Part shown: piece after piece, positions 1 through 7,504 of the stretch
Layout of the letters: every line of letters begins with the position of its first letter
Numbering within the stretch: the stretch's first letter is position 1
Assembly: GCA_913054425.1 (NCBI GenBank)
Contig: CAJXJG010000005.1
Span: 1 to 25,447 of the forward strand
DNA length: 25,447 nucleotides
Reading direction: 5' to 3'
DNA from: an uncultured Fidelibacterota bacterium
GTDB taxonomy: Bacteria; Fidelibacterota; Marinisomatia; Marinisomatales; UBA8229
Notes under the pieces: generated by a model
Told to the model about the DNA's origin: nothing
Database searches by the model: none
What the model saw: only the letters and a program-made list of their open reading frames with translations
Translations under genes and position numbers: made by a program

Positions 1-1021
1 CAACCTTTTCTTTTAGTTTGGAAAATACCAGCTTATCAGCAATTTTAAATTGAATACGTAACCAGCCTGTAGGTTCTTGTCCTCTGGTTAAATATTTTGC
101 AGCTTTTGTTCCAACATTTATCGCCCACCAGAATATTTTTTGCCGAACAGGAGGATCACAACTTACTTTATCCAGCACTTTTGCATGAATTTTCTCATAT
201 AGTCTCGGCACGGCAATCACAACGGTTGGTTTGACTTCTATCATATTGTCGGCTACTGTATCTACACTTTCAGCATAGTAAGTTGTTCCTCCATTAGAAA
301 AACCGGAATAATGGCCTGACATTCTTTCAAACACATGGCTCAAGGGCAAAAAGGATAAAAACACATCAATTGTTCTAATTTCTATTGCTTTAGATATTGC
401 CAGAATATTTGAAACCAGGTTTTTATGAGTGAGCATAACTCCTTTTGGATTCCCTGTTGTACCACTGGTATAAATGAGTGTTAACAAGTCTTCCGGCTTT
501 GCGGATTTTGCAGCTTGGTCCAAATTGAATCCATTTTCTGAAATATAACCATCACCTCTTTCCAGTATTTCTGCATAACTGAAAATATTTACAGAAGGAT
601 CAGACTGGTCATCCATGGCTATAATGCCTTTTAATCCCTGGCTTTCATTGATAAAAGTTAAAACCTTATCAGTCTGCTCCCCATTCTCCGTAATTACATA
701 TAAACTATCAGAATCATCAAGAATATATTTTATTTGGTGAGGAACCAGGGTTGGATAAACCGTAACGGACACAGCGCCAAGGCAGGCAATGGCATAATCG
801 CTTATTGCCCACCTGGGGCAATTAGTTGACTGAATTGCAACCTTATCCCCCGGCTTGATTCCCAGATGAGCCAATCCCGCTGCAAACCTTCCAACTAGCT
901 TCTCCACATCCCCATAGGACAATCCTATCCATTCTCCATTTATTTTTTCAAAATATGCGTCCTTTTCTTTATAGGTCTCTACGGATTGCATAAACAATTC
1001 TGATATGGTAGCAAATGACAT
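1..1021 (-). CDS. Long-chain acyl-CoA synthetase (AMP-forming), 5' part, cut by window edge
   Basis: My own translation of the minus strand from ATG at 1021 gives about 340 open codons running off the left edge, so the C-terminal part is missing. The adenylate-forming signature YTSGTTGNPKGVMLTH is visible (near position 470), followed by FLPLSHVFERMSGHY, typical of the FadD15/LACS type of fatty-acid activating enzyme. The N-terminus (MSFATISELFMQSVETYKEK) fits the family start. By family it would activate long-chain fatty acids with ATP and CoA at the inner face of the membrane. It is transcribed away from the tRNA-Leu gene, with a 95-nt divergent gap between them. Chain length and substrate cannot be read from this fragment; the family call is firm, the exact substrate is not. 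Confidence 0.9.
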   Translation of the reverse strand, partial: MSFATISELFMQSVETYKEKDAYFEKINGEWIGLSYGDVEKLVGRFAAGLAHLGIKPGDKVAIQSTNCPRWAISDYAIACLGAVSVTVYPTLVPHQIKYILDDSDSLYVITENGEQTDKVLTFINESQGLKGIIAMDDQSDPSVNIFSYAEILERGDGYISENGFNLDQAAKSAKPEDLLTLIYTSGTTGNPKGVMLTHKNLVSNILAISKAIEIRTIDVFLSFLPLSHVFERMSGHYSGFSNGGTTYYAESVDTVADNMIEVKPTVVIAVPRLYEKIHAKVLDKVSCDPPVRQKIFWWAINVGTKAAKYLTRGQEPTGWLRIQFKIADKLVFSKLKEKV

Positions 1022-1061
1022 AAAGCACTCCAATTTTAGGTTAAGATGAGGGTCAAATATA

Positions 1062-1091
1062 TTGACAATAATTTTTCCGTACCTCTAATTT
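1062..1091 (+). promoter_or_regulatory. Candidate sigma70-type promoter for tRNA-Leu
   Basis: A perfect TTGACA hexamer lies at 1062-1067. After an 18-nt spacer comes TAATTT (1086-1091), a weak -10 match, which would place the transcription start about 20 nt before the tRNA. The position is right and the -35 is consensus, but the -10 is poor and this organism's promoter consensus is unknown. Confidence 0.35.
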
Positions 1092-1116
1092 CTTTAGTAA
1101 TATCATCACCATGACA

Positions 1117-1201
1117 GCCGGGGTGGCGGAACTGGTAGACGCGCTGGTCTCAAAAACCAGTGGGATTTAATCCCGTGTCGGTTCGATCCCGACCCTCGGC
1201 A
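1117..1201 (+). tRNA. tRNA-Leu(CAA)
   Basis: An 85-nt cloverleaf with the long variable arm of a class II tRNA. The acceptor stem GCCGGGG pairs with CCTCGGC (one G:U), followed by discriminator A at 1201. The anticodon stem CTGGT/ACCAG encloses the loop CTCAAAA, giving anticodon CAA (1151-1153), which reads UUG leucine codons. The T arm is GTCGG-TTCGATC-CCGAC. The following bases are CA preceded by A, so CCA is not encoded and must be added after transcription. A hairpin terminator follows three nucleotides downstream. Confidence 0.96.
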
Positions 1202-1203
1202 CA

Positions 1204-1240
1204 TTAAAAAAGGGCAACCTGAATCATTGCCCTTTTTTAA
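1204..1240 (+). terminator. Rho-independent terminator after tRNA-Leu
   Basis: A perfect 14-bp inverted repeat (1204-1217 with 1227-1240) around a 9-nt loop. It has a GGGCAA/TTGCCC core and a run of six T immediately after the core on the plus strand. The mirror run of A on the left arm means it could also work on the minus strand, but nothing obvious reads toward it from that side except rare read-through past tRNA-Arg. Confidence 0.88.
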
Positions 1241-1333
1241 TCGTATAGATTGCCTGCCTGGTGTAAACCGTGAAGGATAGTATGACTGGATAACTATCTA
1301 TTTACAAAAACGATTGAATCTACATCTTATTTT

Positions 1334-1420
1334 TGTCATTCCTGCGAAAGCAGGAATCCAGAAAATTTAATTAGTGTGGGACAAATGTTTTCTGGATTTC
1401 CCGCATGCACAGGGAGGACA
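1334..1420. repeat. REP-like palindromic repeat pair (GTCATTCCTGCG family)
   Basis: The left half holds a perfect 8-bp hairpin, ATTCCTGC (1338-1345) and GCAGGAAT (1350-1357), closed by a GAAA tetraloop. The right half (about 1391-1420) is a decayed inverted partner with TTCCC...GGGAGG. The two halves are linked by the inverted repeat CCAGAAAA (1358-1365) / TTTTCTGG (1388-1395), and the outer ends read TGTCATTCC and GGAGGACA. This matches the widespread REP-type sequence GTCATTCCTGCGAAAGCAGG seen between genes in many bacteria. It lies in the spacer between the two tRNA genes and carries no reading frame. Confidence 0.7.
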
Positions 1421-1431
1421 GATATAGATTG

Positions 1432-1505
1432 TACGCCCGGAGGGAGTCGAACCCACGACCTTTGGAACCGGAATCCAACGCTCTATCCAGCTGAGCTACG
1501 GGCGC
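1432..1505 (-). tRNA. tRNA-Arg(CCG)
   Basis: On the minus strand a 74-nt cloverleaf starts GCGCCCGTAGCTCAGCTGG. The anticodon stem TTGGA/TCCAA encloses the loop TTCCGGT, so the anticodon is CCG (plus-strand 1469-1471), reading CGG arginine codons. The T arm is GTGGG-TTCGACT-CCCTC (with one G:U pair). The acceptor ends CGGGCGT with discriminator A, so the first pair is G1:U72 rather than G:C. CCA is not encoded. It lies downstream of folD on the same strand. Confidence 0.94.
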
Positions 1506-1585
1506 ATTTTTATATTTCTTTGTAAAAAATACTCATAACAGCTTCTACCTAACCATCCTTTGACGGAAGCTATCTATCCCCCATA

Positions 1586-1603
1586 ATTCACCGATTGGTG
1601 AAT
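1586..1603. other. Small inverted repeat between folD and tRNA-Arg
   Basis: ATTCACC (1586-1592), GATT loop, GGTGAAT (1597-1603) form a 7-bp perfect hairpin about 45 nt past the folD stop. There is no T run on the minus-strand side, so it is not a classical terminator. It could be a transcript 3'-end stabiliser or chance. The remaining 1506-1645 spacer shows no gene. Confidence 0.3.
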
Positions 1604-1645
1604 GACGGTGGACGGGTGCATAATATATTATTTACTTCAAATAAA

Positions 1646-2533
1646 TTAGTCTAAACTAATCCCAGATTGGAGCGCTGCCGCTTCAACAGTATTTTCCACC
1701 AGCATAGCGATGGTCATAGGACCTACACCTCCGGGAACCGGAGTTAACCCGCTGGCTATATCTGTAACACTTTTTCTATCAATATCTCCTACTAATGTAT
1801 ATCCTCTTTCTGAGTCATCTTCCACCCGATTTATTCCAACATCAATCAAGACTACGCCGGGTTTGATGTATGATTTATCCAGAAAATTTGGTACGCCCAT
1901 CGCAACGATAATAATATCAGCTTGTTTCGTAAAAAACCGAATATCTTTAGTTCCTGAATGACAGATTGTTGTAGTGGCATTGCTGAAAGATTTTTTCAAA
2001 CTGGTAAGGATAGAAACAGGCCTGCCCACAATATTGCTCCTGCCAATGATAACAACATGTTTCCCGGATAGATCAACATCATAATGAGAAAGAATTCTCA
2101 TAATTCCTTTTGGCGTGCAAGGAATGAATCGTGGATTGCCAACAGTAAGATAGCCAACATTTTCAGGATGAAAGCCGTCAACGTCCTTGACAGGATCAAT
2201 AACTTTAATTATTTTATCCTCATCAATATGTTTTGGTAATGGGAGCTGTACTAAAATGCCATGAAAACGATCATCTGCGTTTACATTGCGTATCTCCAAA
2301 ACAAGTTCATTCTGCGAAATTTCAGCATCTAATCGGATTGTCTCAGTAAATAAATCAAGAGATGTAAACTTGCGGGTTTTACTGCGGACGTACACTTTGG
2401 ATGCCGGATCTTCACCAACCAGAATTGCGGCTAATCCCGGAGTAATTCCTTTTGATTTCAGCGCCTGAATTCTGGGAACCAGGGACTCATAAACAGAAGT
2501 GCTTACCTCTTTACCGGAAAATAATTGAGTCAC
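1646..2533 (-). CDS. folD: Bifunctional methylenetetrahydrofolate dehydrogenase / methenyltetrahydrofolate cyclohydrolase
   Basis: 295 residues, the usual FolD length. FolD oxidises 5,10-methylene-THF to methenyl-THF with NADP and hydrolyses it to 10-formyl-THF, feeding purine synthesis and initiator-tRNA formylation. Visible motifs in order: SKVYVRSK with the catalytic Tyr48 and Lys52, GILVQLPLP, PVKDVDGFH with the substrate-binding Asp, the NAD(P)-binding stretch IGRSNIVGRPVS, and the C-terminal TPVPGGVGPMTIAMLVENT. The start is a GTG; an in-frame TAG lies a few codons upstream, no ATG fits, and no clear Shine-Dalgarno is seen. It follows zapA after 22 nt and is the last gene of the thrS operon. 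Confidence 0.97.
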   Translation of the reverse strand: MTQLFSGKEVSTSVYESLVPRIQALKSKGITPGLAAILVGEDPASKVYVRSKTRKFTSLDLFTETIRLDAEISQNELVLEIRNVNADDRFHGILVQLPLPKHIDEDKIIKVIDPVKDVDGFHPENVGYLTVGNPRFIPCTPKGIMRILSHYDVDLSGKHVVIIGRSNIVGRPVSILTSLKKSFSNATTTICHSGTKDIRFFTKQADIIIVAMGVPNFLDKSYIKPGVVLIDVGINRVEDDSERGYTLVGDIDRKSVTDIASGLTPVPGGVGPMTIAMLVENTVEAAALQSGISLD

Positions 2534-2555
2534 CGGAATAAGTGTCTATGAAATT

Positions 2556-2849
2556 TCAGATTATGGATTCGTCGATCAATTCGACCAATGATGAAATTTT
2601 GGCATCAACTTCGCTTTTTTCATTTTCTTTCGTTTTTCGTATATTAAAGAGTTCATCAGTGATATTCATCGATGCGAGTATAGCGATACGTGTGGAAGAT
2701 TGAGCAGTTGGAAGTTCATCCTGAACTTCTTTCATTTTTGAATTTACGTATTCGGCAATACTTTGAATGTATTGGGGATCGGCAGGCGCTTTAACAGTAT
2801 ATTCCTGTCCGAAAATACTTACTTTTACTAAATTACTTTCTTCTGGCAT
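2556..2849 (-). CDS. zapA: Cell division protein ZapA
   Basis: 97 residues, typical for ZapA, a small cytoplasmic protein that bundles FtsZ filaments at the division ring. The N-terminal head has the family pattern V-I-G-Y (VSIFGQEYTVKAPADPQYIQ), then a helix with YVNSKM. The middle STRIAILASMNITDELFNIR matches the conserved RIAVLAALNIADEL segment, and a C-terminal coiled coil follows. ATG start with AAGGT about 6 nt upstream. It lies 8 nt after a small coiled-coil gene, as zapA often follows pheT in bacteria. Confidence 0.92.
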   Translation of the reverse strand: MPEESNLVKVSIFGQEYTVKAPADPQYIQSIAEYVNSKMKEVQDELPTAQSSTRIAILASMNITDELFNIRKTKENEKSEVDAKISSLVELIDESII

Positions 2850-2857
2850 ATTTTACC

Positions 2858-3040
2858 TTATGAGAAATCTTCAACTAACCGGATAATATTTTTTATTTTT
2901 TCCTCGATTTGTGCAAGTTTATTTGAAGTTTCAACGGAATGAGAATCTCCTCCGGATGAGTGTTCTTTAACAACTTTCAATTCATCTATTAACAGTCTGA
3001 TCCTCGTTTCTAATTTTGCTAATGACGGCAGTCCATTCAT
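2858..3040 (-). CDS. Small coiled-coil protein between pheT and zapA (ZapB-like candidate)
   Basis: 60 residues, rich in charged residues and spaced leucine/isoleucine, forming two predicted helices: LAKLETRIRLLIDELKVVKE and NKLAQIEEKIKNIIRLVED. They are separated by a polar SSGGDSHS link. It has no membrane segment or catalytic motif. The ATG overlaps the pheT stop as ATGA (3037-3040), implying translational coupling, and zapA begins 8 nt after its stop. Size, coiled-coil character and place beside zapA suggest a division-ring accessory protein comparable to ZapB, but no sequence motif proves this. The conserved coupling and clean frame argue that it is a real gene. Confidence 0.7.
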   Translation of the reverse strand: MNGLPSLAKLETRIRLLIDELKVVKEHSSGGDSHSVETSNKLAQIEEKIKNIIRLVEDFS

Positions 3041-5421
3041 GACCGTAATTTAGCACCAAATGCATTACTAACAACACTGATAATTTCATCAATAATTGGA
3101 TTTACCTCTTTGTCTTCAAGGGTTTTTGTATCACTCTGAAAAACAAGTTTAAATAAAATACTTTTCATTCCTTCCTGTAGAGAATCGTGGATGAAAATAT
3201 TTACTGGTTCAATTTCTTTGATCAAGCCTTTTCCGGAATGCATAATTTGATTTTTGATCTCCCCGGCCTGGATTTCTTCCTTTAAAACGAAATTTAATTC
3301 TCGTTCAACAATGGGAAATGGTGATATTGCCTTGATTGGTACAAATGTATCGGTGACAGTTACTAAATGTTCAAGGTCAAAAATAAAAGCGAAGACTTCC
3401 CCAATTTCCAGATTTAATCTTTGAATAATCTTGGAAGAAACAATTCCTGCAACTCCAATTGATTGATCCCCAGCGGAAACAGTAAAACAGTGATCAAATT
3501 CCGGGTGGTCACACTTCTGATAAATCGCTTCTACATGAGCCAGCTGCTTCAGGAGAACATTGATATGGCCTTTTAAAGAAAAATATGATTGCTTTCGCTC
3601 ACCATTGACATGAACACCTTTCTTATCGATCAACCCATGTACAACACCACAAAGGGTACCTTTCTCAATAATTCCATCAAACCCTTTTTTCTCCTGGCTG
3701 TGTACTTGTCCAATTTCATATAGCTGTAGATTTGAGGTTCCATTCTTAATATTATAATCAATTGTTTCAAGCAATCCAGGCAGGAGTGATGTCCTGATAT
3801 CAGACATAAGAACGCTTAATGGATTGACAACAGCTACACTGGTTTTACCAGAAAGGGAAGCAATTTCTTTAGCCTGAAAGGTGTTATTAACACATTGTCT
3901 ATATCCCAAACCGGTCAAGCAATTGTGAATTTTCCCAGTACTGGCAAGCGGATCAGGAGCATCATATGTGAATAGACTGGTGAACGATTTTGCAGAGGGA
4001 ACCGAATCATATCCATAAATACGTATGATTTCCTCAATCAGGTCACTTTCTCTCACAAGATCAGGCCGAAAGGTAGGCGGTATACATTTCCATTCCTCTT
4101 TGGATGATTTTTTCCAGTCAATTTCCAGGGAAGTCAACGTTTTCTCAATAAATTTTACAGGAATGGGAAATCCGCCAATATTTTCCAGTTTGGATTTCCT
4201 AAATGTGATGGAGGTAGACTGTATTTTCTTCGGGTAGCAGTCCACCATTTCAGATGCCAATTCTCCACCAGACAGTTCCTTCAGCAGGGTAACTATTCTC
4301 CAGAAAGCAATTACAGCCCCCTCCGGATCTGCTCCCCGTTCAAACCGGCGGGATGATTCAGTCAACATCCCTAAGGATTTAGATCCTTTCCGAATTGTAA
4401 TTGGATCAAAATAAGCGCTTTCAATCAGTACAGTTGCCGTTGTGTCAGCAACTGCTGAATCCAAACCGCCCATAATTCCCGCAAGAGCCACGGGGGTTTT
4501 TCCATTTGTGATTAAAAGATGTTCAGCATTCAGCGTATGCTTTTCTTCATCCAGGGTGATGAATTTCTCTCCCTTTCTGGCTCTTCGTACACACACTGTT
4601 TTTGCAGGAAATTTTTCAAAGTCAAAAATATGAGTTGGATGTCCCATTTCCAATAACACATAATTGGAAATATCAACAAGATTATTGATTGGTCTCATTC
4701 CCGCGCATTTGAGAGCATCTGCCATCCATCTAGGTGAAGGTCCAACCTTCACATTTTTTACAATCCCGGCAATATATCTTGGACAACCGTCCGGATCATC
4801 AATTTCTACCTGAACGGTTTCACTTTGAGTGTTTGGTTTCAGATCCGAATTCACTTCAAGTTTGTGTAATCTTCGCCCGGTTTTGATCGCAATTTCCCGT
4901 GCAATGCCAATGTGAGATAGCGCATCTGGACGGTTGGGTAAAATATCCAATTCCAAGGAAGAAAACACAGGATTTAGAACCTCAGAAATATTCACACCTG
5001 CTTCTGTATTATCAGGTAATACCAAAATTCCATCATGTTCATCAGATATGCCCAGTTCTTTCTCGGAACAAATCATTCCTGCACTTTCTTCTCCTCTGAT
5101 CTTCGCTTTTTTAATGTTAAAATCTCCCGGTAAAACCGATCCGACTTTTGCAAAAATAACTGTTTGACCAGCTTTCACATTGGGCGCCCCACAAACAACA
5201 TGGAAGGTTTCTTCTCCATCAAACACCTGGCACAGTTTTAATTTATCTGCATTGGGATGCTTTTTGGAGGAGAGAACTTTTGCCGAAACAATTTTCTTAA
5301 ATCCCGAAAAATCTAATCCGACTTCTGCTTCAAGCCCTAACATTGTTAACATTTCCGCTAGTTCCGCCGGAGTTTCTGATACATCGACAAATTTACGTAG
5401 CCAGTTTATAGAAACTTTCAT
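3037..5421 (-). CDS. pheT: Phenylalanyl-tRNA synthetase beta subunit
   Basis: 794 residues, full length for bacterial PheT, which with PheS forms the heterotetramer charging tRNA-Phe. Domains in order: N-terminal helix MKVSINWLRKFVD; an EMAP/OB-type tRNA-binding domain around residues 40-150 (VLSSKKHPNADKLKLCQV, VVCGAPNV); the B3/B4 editing region with RPDALSHIGIAREIA and GMRPINNLVDISNYVLLEMGHP; the B5 region ending FRPDLVRESDLIEEIIRIYGY; a catalytic-like core; and a C-terminal FDX-ACB anticodon-binding domain from SPFPIVERELNF to the end. It starts 12 nt after pheS and overlaps the next small gene by 4 nt. Confidence 0.98.
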   Translation of the reverse strand: MKVSINWLRKFVDVSETPAELAEMLTMLGLEAEVGLDFSGFKKIVSAKVLSSKKHPNADKLKLCQVFDGEETFHVVCGAPNVKAGQTVIFAKVGSVLPGDFNIKKAKIRGEESAGMICSEKELGISDEHDGILVLPDNTEAGVNISEVLNPVFSSLELDILPNRPDALSHIGIAREIAIKTGRRLHKLEVNSDLKPNTQSETVQVEIDDPDGCPRYIAGIVKNVKVGPSPRWMADALKCAGMRPINNLVDISNYVLLEMGHPTHIFDFEKFPAKTVCVRRARKGEKFITLDEEKHTLNAEHLLITNGKTPVALAGIMGGLDSAVADTTATVLIESAYFDPITIRKGSKSLGMLTESSRRFERGADPEGAVIAFWRIVTLLKELSGGELASEMVDCYPKKIQSTSITFRKSKLENIGGFPIPVKFIEKTLTSLEIDWKKSSKEEWKCIPPTFRPDLVRESDLIEEIIRIYGYDSVPSAKSFTSLFTYDAPDPLASTGKIHNCLTGLGYRQCVNNTFQAKEIASLSGKTSVAVVNPLSVLMSDIRTSLLPGLLETIDYNIKNGTSNLQLYEIGQVHSQEKKGFDGIIEKGTLCGVVHGLIDKKGVHVNGERKQSYFSLKGHINVLLKQLAHVEAIYQKCDHPEFDHCFTVSAGDQSIGVAGIVSSKIIQRLNLEIGEVFAFIFDLEHLVTVTDTFVPIKAISPFPIVERELNFVLKEEIQAGEIKNQIMHSGKGLIKEIEPVNIFIHDSLQEGMKSILFKLVFQSDTKTLEDKEVNPIIDEIISVVSNAFGAKLRS

Positions 5422-5433
5422 AATGTTAAAAAT

Positions 5434-6426
5434 TTAGAATTGAGAGAGAAAACGAACATCGTTTTGATAAAATTGCCGTATATCCGCAATTTTGTATTTT
5501 AACATGGCGATTCGTTCTACCCCCATGCCAAAAGCATAACCCTGCCAAATTTCCGGATCATATCCTACATTTTCAAATACAGCGGGGTCAACTGATCCGC
5601 ACCCAAGAATTTCCATCCACTGGTCTCTTTCCTCATTCCAAATATCCACTTCGGCGCTGGGTTCGGTAAATGGAAAATAACTGGGACGAAAGCGTATCTT
5701 TACATCTGTTCCAAAAAGGCGTTTTACAAAATATTCCAGCGTTCCCTTCATTTCAGAAAATGAAACGTTTTTATCAACATAAAGCCCCTCAACCTGATGG
5801 AATAAACAGTAACTTTTAAAACTAATTGCTTCATTTCTATAAACGCGGCCAGGCACGATATACCTTAGAGGTGGGTTGTTGTTTTCCATCAAATGAATCT
5901 GGACATTTGATGTGTGGGTTCTGAGAACTATATTTTTATCGATAAAAAACGTATCCTGCATATCTCTGGCAGGATGATGTCTCGGCATATTTAAAGCCTG
6001 AAAATTATGAAAATCATCATCAATCTCAGGTCCGTATGCTATGGAAAAACCAATAGATTTAAAAACATCCTTAATCTCATCAAGAATTTGTTGGAGTGGA
6101 TGAAGAGAACCAACCGGGAAGTGTAGTCCAGGTAATGTATAATCCTCCCCTGGGCTCATTGAATAACCTTCCGGTTTTTTAAAGCTTCTTACTTTTTCCT
6201 CAAAGGATACTGAACATTCATTTTTTAATTGATTAAGGAGTTTACCCAAAATTGGCTTTTCTTCCGAATTTGCGGTGGCCAATTGGGAAAATAAATCAGC
6301 TAACTCACCTTTTCTCCCGAGAAATTTGCTCCGTACCCCTTCTATGTCTTTTTCATCGGAAGTTAAAGAATCAAGGGCAGCCCGGAATGAAATCCGGACT
6401 TCCTCGATCTTCTTCTGAAGGCTCAT
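5434..6426 (-). CDS. pheS: Phenylalanyl-tRNA synthetase alpha subunit
   Basis: 330 residues, usual for PheS, the catalytic class II subunit. The N-terminal coiled-coil (FLGRKGELADLFSQL) is followed by the class II motifs: motif 2 region RVYRNEAISFKSYCLFHQVEG, then FRPSYFPFTEPSAEVD, and motif 3 GMGVERIAMLKYKIADIRQFY near the C-terminus. The start codon lies one nucleotide after the rplT stop, so translation is probably coupled to the ribosomal protein gene. No pheM-like leader or attenuator is apparent because there is no intergenic space. Confidence 0.98.
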   Translation of the reverse strand: MSLQKKIEEVRISFRAALDSLTSDEKDIEGVRSKFLGRKGELADLFSQLATANSEEKPILGKLLNQLKNECSVSFEEKVRSFKKPEGYSMSPGEDYTLPGLHFPVGSLHPLQQILDEIKDVFKSIGFSIAYGPEIDDDFHNFQALNMPRHHPARDMQDTFFIDKNIVLRTHTSNVQIHLMENNNPPLRYIVPGRVYRNEAISFKSYCLFHQVEGLYVDKNVSFSEMKGTLEYFVKRLFGTDVKIRFRPSYFPFTEPSAEVDIWNEERDQWMEILGCGSVDPAVFENVGYDPEIWQGYAFGMGVERIAMLKYKIADIRQFYQNDVRFLSQF

Positions 6427-6427
6427 G

Positions 6428-6775
6428 TTATTTCTGGATCGTACTGACTAATTCACCAAAGGTATCGGGGTTATTCACAGCCAGATCAGCAAGCGCTTTT
6501 CTGTTTAATTCGATTCCCTTTGATTTCAATCCTGCTATAAATGCAGAATAGGATAAACCATGGAGTCGTGCCGCAGCATTAATCCTCAAAATCCACAAAC
6601 GTCGGAATTGACGTTTCCTTTGTCTACGATCACGATAGGCATATAATCCAGCCTTTGTAACTGCGTCTTTTGCGGCTTTAAAAGTGCGGCTCCGGGCACC
6701 ATAGTAACCCTTGGCCTGCTTTACGATCTTTCTATGTCGTCTGTGCCTTGTAACAGAACTATTTGCTCTTGGCAT
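6428..6775 (-). CDS. rplT: 50S ribosomal protein L20
   Basis: 115 residues with the complete L20 pattern: MPRANSSVTRHRRHRKIVKQ, then AKGYYGARSRTFKAAKDAV, then AYRDRRQRKRQFRRLWILRI and the C-terminal globular domain NAAARLHGLSYSAFIAGLK. L20 is an early 23S rRNA-binding assembly protein. In E. coli it also represses the infC-rpmI-rplT cluster by binding the mRNA; whether that operates here cannot be seen. It follows rpmI after 12 nt. Confidence 0.98.
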   Translation of the reverse strand: MPRANSSVTRHRRHRKIVKQAKGYYGARSRTFKAAKDAVTKAGLYAYRDRRQRKRQFRRLWILRINAAARLHGLSYSAFIAGLKSKGIELNRKALADLAVNNPDTFGELVSTIQK

Positions 6776-6787
6776 CTTTTTTCTCCT

Positions 6788-6982
6788 TTAAACACATAGC
6801 ATCCGGCGGACTTTCTTACTGTCCGATCCATCAACCAAACCAGCATTTCGCATTTTACGCTTCACGCTATTCGAACGTCGGATTAGCATGTGTCTATGGT
6901 TTGCTTTATTTCGTCTTAATTTACCGCTGCCAGTCAATTTAAACCGTTTAGCGGCACCTCGTCTTGTTTTTTGTTTCGGCAT
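6788..6982 (-). CDS. rpmI: 50S ribosomal protein L35
   Basis: 64 residues, highly basic, matching L35: MPKQKTRRGAAKRFKLTGSG, then KLRRNKANHRHMLIRRS and a C-terminal VRRMLCV. Its Shine-Dalgarno AGGAGAACC lies directly before the ATG. It lies 9 nt after infC, in the standard infC-rpmI-rplT order. Confidence 0.97.
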   Translation of the reverse strand: MPKQKTRRGAAKRFKLTGSGKLRRNKANHRHMLIRRSNSVKRKMRNAGLVDGSDSKKVRRMLCV

Positions 6983-6991
6983 CTGGTTCTC

Positions 6992-7504
6992 CTATATTGC
7001 GGTGAAAATGAGAGACATTCTTCTCCCTTCCAAAGGATTTTGTTTTTCTATTTCTGCTATATCTTTCAGCATTTCAACAACTTTTTTCATGACAACATCA
7101 CCTAAATCCAAGCGGGACATCTCTCTTCCACGAAACATCAAAGTCACTTTTAATTTACATCCATCTTTTAAAAATTTTTTCCCCATGTGCATTTTTGTCT
7201 CCAAATCATGATCATCAATGCGAGGACGAAGTCGAATCTCTTTCAATTTTACTACATGTTGCTTCTTTTTACTTAAATGAGCTTTTTTCTTTTTTTCATA
7301 TTTTACTTTTCCGTAATCCAGTAATTTGCATACTGGCGGACTTGCATCCGGGGAGATTTCAATCAAATCCAACCCAGCTTCCTGGGCAATTTCTAATGCT
7401 TCCTCCAATGGTAAAATGCCCAACTGTTCTCCATTCTCAGATATCAATCGTACCTGATCTGCGGTAATTTCTTCGTTTATACGTGTTTTAGCTTTCTTTG
7501 CGAT
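6992..7504 (-). CDS. infC: Translation initiation factor IF-3, AUC start
   Basis: 170 residues if started at the in-frame ATC (plus-strand 7502-7504). The N-terminal sequence then reads (M)AKKAKTRINEEITADQVRLI, which is the normal IF-3 beginning; a later TTG at 7447 would cut off this conserved part. GGAGG (7512-7516) precedes the ATC by exactly 7 nt, and no ATG, GTG or TTG fits in frame nearby. The body shows PPVCKLLDYGKVKYEKKKK, the KEIRLRPRIDDHDLETK linker region and FRGREMSRLDLG of the C-terminal domain. IF-3 binds the 30S subunit and rejects non-canonical start codons. E. coli infC likewise begins with AUU, which allows IF-3 to repress its own synthesis. The first 17 nt overlap the end of thrS. 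Confidence 0.95.
   Translation of the reverse strand: MAKKAKTRINEEITADQVRLISENGEQLGILPLEEALEIAQEAGLDLIEISPDASPPVCKLLDYGKVKYEKKKKAHLSKKKQHVVKLKEIRLRPRIDDHDLETKMHMGKKFLKDGCKLKVTLMFRGREMSRLDLGDVVMKKVVEMLKDIAEIEKQNPLEGRRMSLIFTAI

Noticed and set aside
1586..1603. Terminator of the folD transcript
   Set aside because: The hairpin is only 7 bp and is not followed by a T run on the minus strand, so it is listed only as an inverted repeat.
6992..7447. infC starting at the TTG at 7447
   Set aside because: This removes the conserved RINEEI-type N-terminus that remains open upstream, and it ignores the ideal GGAGG placed before ATC at 7504.
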